From: Alphaproteobacteria bacterium
GTDB lineage: Bacteria; Pseudomonadota; Alphaproteobacteria; Rhodobacterales; Rhodobacteraceae
Direction of reading: 5' to 3'
DNA: 37,356 nucleotides
Assembly: GCA_030429105.1 (NCBI GenBank)
Contig: JAUIDE010000037.1
Location: 1 to 37,356 of the forward strand
The notes under the pieces are model-generated. The model was not told the origin of the DNA, ran no database searches, and worked only from the letters and a program-made list of their open reading frames with translations. Below are positions 35,301-37,356 of the stretch, in pieces (positions within the stretch are counted from its first letter, which is position 1; the number at the start of each line of letters is the position of its first letter). The position numbers and the translations under genes are program-made.

Positions 35301-37356
35301 TGTGAGGGGCGGCGGCGGGAGCGATACGATCTTCGCCCTCGGCGACGGGGACCGGCTCGACGGCGGCGGCGCCATCGCCGGGGAGCGGGACAGAGACCTC
35401 CTGAGCTACGAAAAGGTGGGCGGCCCCGTCGTCGCGCGGCTCTCGCCGTCGCTCTATTCCGACGGGCTGGAGAACGGGGACGAGATCGCCGGCGGGCTCT
35501 TCCGGCCCGACAGGGAGGCGCGCTCCCTCTTCCAGAGCAGTTTCGAGGACCTTCGCGGCTCCGATTTCGGCGACGATCTCGGCGGCGATCTCGGCGCCAA
35601 CCGGATCGAGGGCGGCGAGGGCGACGACACGATCCGCGCCTTCGCCGGTGACGACACGGTGGCGGGCGGCGCGGGCGCAGACATGCTGGAAGGCGACCAG
35701 GGAACCGACTGGCTCGAATATTCCGCCTCCGGCGCGGGCGTCCGCGTCTCGCTCGCCACGCCGAACCCGGAGCCGGATGGCCCGGCGCTCCCGGGCTCCG
35801 GGCAGGGCGGCGACGCCGAGGGCGACGTGATCTCGGGCTTCGAGAACATCCTCGGCTCCCGCTACGCAGACACGCTGGCCGGCGATGACGGGCGCAACGT
35901 GCTCGATCCCGGAACGGTCGAGTTCGGCCTCGGGCCGGATCGCGTCTCGGGCGGGGACGGGGTGGACGTGCTCCGGCTCGACTACAGCGCGCTCGACGTT
36001 CCGGTCGGCTTCGCGCTCCTCTTCGACGAGGACTCGGAGACGGACGGGCGCGCCGGCTTCTTCCCCGGCGGCCCGGCCTCGGCGGTCGAGTTCGACGGGA
36101 TCGAGCGGTTCGAGATCAGCGGCACGCTCCGCGGCGACGTGATCGTGACCGGAGATTTCGACGATACGATCTTCGGCGGCGGCGGCGGGGACGTGATCCT
36201 CGCCGGGCTCGGGGATGACATCATCCTCGCCGGGGAGGGGGACGACCTCGTCTTCGCGCAGTTCGAACAGGGCCAGCCCCCGGGGGAGGTCGGCGGCGGC
36301 GGGTTCTTCGTCATCGACGGCGGTCTCGGGGTGGACGGGCTCTCGATCTCCCTCGCCGAGGCGCCGGAGGCGGCGCGGCTCGTCTTCGACGCGCCGGTCG
36401 AGCAGCGGTTCGATCAGGTCCTCAGCTTCAGCAGCGGCGGGCATGTGACCGGGTTCGAGTTCATCGGAACGGTGGTCGGCACCGCCTTCTCCGACGAGTT
36501 CGCGCAGGGCGGACGCATCAACAACGACTTCCGCGGCGGCGGCGGGGACGACACGCTGGCGCCGGGGCTCGGGTTCGATCTCGTGCTGGGCGGCGAGGCG
36601 CCGCTCGACCCGGCGGACCTCACGGATGCGGACCTCCTCATCCTCGATTTCTCCACGGAGGAGACGGGGGCCGGCGTCATCACCCTCGCGGAGGGCGAGG
36701 GGCGGGCCTTTCAGCGGAACAGCGCGGGGGGGGACGGCGGGCAGCTTCTCGATTTCGTCAGCGCCATCGACATCGAATACGCCAGCATCACCGGCACGGC
36801 TCAAGGCGACGTGATCCGGGGCTTCGACGATCCCTTCTACGACCTTCGGGGCGACACGCTGCGCGGGCTGGACGGGGACGACCTGCTCCAAGGCTTCAAC
36901 GGCCCCGATTCCCTCTTCGGCGGCGCCGGGTCGGACACGCTGATCGGCGGAACGGGGGATGACCGCCTGCAGGGCGGCCTCGCCGGGCGGGACGACGGGA
37001 CGGACTTCCTGCGCGGCGGCGCTGGGGCCGACCTCTTCGTGCTGGGGGACCGGACGGGCCTCCATTACGGCGAGGAGGTCGAAGGCGCCACCTCACCGGA
37101 CTTCGCGGTAATCGCCGATTTCGAAAGCGGGATCGACCGGATCCAGCTCACGGGGTCGGCGGACGACTACCAGCTCTTCGGCTCCGCCGGCCAGGTCGAC
37201 ATCTTCCGGCAAGGGGAAGGCGGGACGACGCTCATCGCCCAACTGCTCGGATTGCCGGGCCTGCCAGACCTCGAAGGCGACGATTTCACCTATGTGACCG
37301 TCACCACCGGCCCCGGCGATATAGGCGCGCCCGGCGGCGGAAGCGGCGGCGGCGGT
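32374..37356 (+). CDS. Giant RTX calcium-binding protein, probably type-I secreted; 3' end beyond the window
   Basis: The frame is open for 1661 codons to the window edge with no stop. ATG 32374 has an excellent ribosome site (GGGAGGG, about 6 nt upstream). There is no N-terminal signal peptide, as expected for type I secretion. Residues 1-320 are Ala/Leu/Asp-rich and helical to beta-like. DATGDGDVTLAD (322-333) is an EF-hand/dockerin-like calcium loop. Residues 340-740 show no family I recognise. From about residue 750, blocks of RTX nonapeptides (GGxGxDxLx) alternate with spacers, for example GGDGDDILIGG, GGAGDDII and GGEGDDTI. The last block (about 1484-1560) is followed by GADLFVLGD and DFAVIADFESGIDRIQLTG, the usual end module of alphaproteobacterial RTX proteins. 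A glycine-rich tail runs off the end. Adhesin, S-layer or enzyme roles cannot be told apart. Confidence 0.9.
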   Translation, partial: MTSAPALSAALGALFDELQARAGAELAGREAALIGALDPLLDGAAAPLEALLAEIGAALDGVEAGPEDDLSMLLAAALNEAGIDGVTATAGAGGVTIQLSAEREAPLGRTEAGALSGALGAGALGLSLDGALDLTATAALDFSVFFDAETGALSLADTSSAADMRLSLGATLDPGSLSSELSLGPVSASAALAEGLNGAALDLTLDIDGGEIGALAPEATLGFDAGLAIALEAGFESPFLPSISGDLVIDYGGAGEGLIGGIEGVGLRGVSIGIDALDNLLGGVLGPLDDIVSAFPLGPVVRLLSRPLPLLDPLGETLPFLDATGDGDVTLADLLQLFANAEMDRSFIDVVADVALALQTISDLASGAAFEVGDIAFSAEALDALAGGGTGAGIGSAFDFDGFDPSLLPGDLFGGLIGQVGALEGGGLSFPLLTSSAPELAGLILFSGFFEQPAPLVEFILPEFGLDREQASFFIRIPVGPFAAVLEGGFAADFRIGAGISTRGLINGSANPADSLYLTTPMDGSGGRLPLAEFVADLIADFGVSVPGLRLTVGGGLLGAISAGLGDVNDENPGDGLTHVDSLALPCLFDELTGALDAGLRLTFSIGIRPFEWKRVVSIAEIEIVNFAVNCSTAHGRDIPVIDDGGLATIGGPGTGLPAGELRLNMGEGRADLRNLPDAQDDDIDESFSVTRMPQPEEGEEQDPPFDPTRLQVNAFGVAELFDEAGLSTVRGDGGEGNDVLSLAPGIALVADFNGGDGDDILIGGDLDDLLEGGAGDDIINPGGGSNTLNGGSGDDVIRAGIGADRIEGGIGYDQVDYSASEEGVRLIREGGDVLGSGGLAEGDTLTNVEYLIGTRFDDVLSGDDGASSSLDGEEGDDQLVGGEGDDYLIGGAGGDLMIGRGGRDLASYVNSFGGVSVDLASGLAFGADATGDLLDRIEGVQGSMEADSLSGDEGENLIDGFAGDDLLEGRGGRDDVRGGGGSDTIFALGDGDRLDGGGAIAGERDRDLLSYEKVGGPVVARLSPSLYSDGLENGDEIAGGLFRPDREARSLFQSSFEDLRGSDFGDDLGGDLGANRIEGGEGDDTIRAFAGDDTVAGGAGADMLEGDQGTDWLEYSASGAGVRVSLATPNPEPDGPALPGSGQGGDAEGDVISGFENILGSRYADTLAGDDGRNVLDPGTVEFGLGPDRVSGGDGVDVLRLDYSALDVPVGFALLFDEDSETDGRAGFFPGGPASAVEFDGIERFEISGTLRGDVIVTGDFDDTIFGGGGGDVILAGLGDDIILAGEGDDLVFAQFEQGQPPGEVGGGGFFVIDGGLGVDGLSISLAEAPEAARLVFDAPVEQRFDQVLSFSSGGHVTGFEFIGTVVGTAFSDEFAQGGRINNDFRGGGGDDTLAPGLGFDLVLGGEAPLDPADLTDADLLILDFSTEETGAGVITLAEGEGRAFQRNSAGGDGGQLLDFVSAIDIEYASITGTAQGDVIRGFDDPFYDLRGDTLRGLDGDDLLQGFNGPDSLFGGAGSDTLIGGTGDDRLQGGLAGRDDGTDFLRGGAGADLFVLGDRTGLHYGEEVEGATSPDFAVIADFESGIDRIQLTGSADDYQLFGSAGQVDIFRQGEGGTTLIAQLLGLPGLPDLEGDDFTYVTVTTGPGDIGAPGGGSGGGG

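Noticed and set aside
34639-37050. Repeated GGCGGCG-rich blocks that could be read as DNA repeats
   Set aside because: They are irregularly spaced and explained by RTX nonapeptide codons.
33985-37065. 1026-residue open frame on the - strand
   Set aside because: It is antisense to the RTX gene. Its composition (endless EV/AAD/RVR with no motif) is the mirror of GGxGxDxL codons, and the + strand frame has a ribosome site and clear RTX motifs.

Overview
This 37.4 kb window is very GC-rich (about 70% by eye), with long spurious open frames on both strands. Its gene content is typical of Alphaproteobacteria: pqiABC, a polyamine ABC operon, a dimethylglycine-dehydrogenase-like flavoprotein, a small DksA-type zinc finger protein, a Liv-type ABC cassette and a type-I-secreted RTX protein. 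A marine or soil Rhodobacterales-like organism is my best guess. That is inference from gene families; there is no rRNA or other taxonomic marker here.

Layout. 1-3790 (+): the 3' end of pqiA, then pqiB and the lipoprotein gene pqiC, all overlapping; PqiB carries a C-terminal extension made of a 108-residue tandem repeat. 3715-6708 (-): a 997-residue multi-PAS hybrid histidine kinase, convergent with and overlapping pqiC. 6868-10723 (+): a complete spermidine/putrescine-type ABC operon (ATPase, two permeases, binding protein) ending in a strong terminator. 10810-11220 (+): a STAS-domain protein. 11484-13124 (-): a leucine-rich-repeat protein built from seven 66-bp repeats. 13125-13504: non-coding, with inverted repeats, an orphan terminator and a 15-bp palindrome. 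13505-16209 (+): a 56-residue small ORF and an 814-residue FAD/GcvT-fold dehydrogenase. 16219-16488 (-): the DksA-like protein. 16492-17202 (-): a polysaccharide-deacetylase gene that has lost its 5' end beside an IS256-type remnant (17203-17974).

17975-26791 (-) is the most coherent system. It is an eight-gene, tightly coupled operon transcribed away from a LysR regulator (27001-27927, +): Tat-exported substrate-binding protein, LivG, LivF, LivH, LivM, GMC oxidoreductase, TTC38-like TPR protein and class II histone-deacetylase-like amidohydrolase. The truncated deacetylase was probably once part of the same run. Import, FAD-dependent alcohol oxidation and deacylation suggest catabolism of an imported acylated or amide-bearing alcohol; the substrate cannot be read from sequence.

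27995-29004 is a decay zone: an IS66-family 3' remnant joined to a broken, unidentified gene. 29005-32145 (-) is a 1046-residue regulator with an OmpR-type winged helix, a degenerate nucleotide-cyclase-like domain, an AAA/STAND-type ATPase and TPR-like repeats. It diverges from a very large RTX calcium-binding protein gene (32374 to the window end, +, incomplete). The 228-bp gap between them holds three direct repeats spaced exactly 11 bp apart, the spacing expected for a SARP/OmpR-type winged-helix activator.
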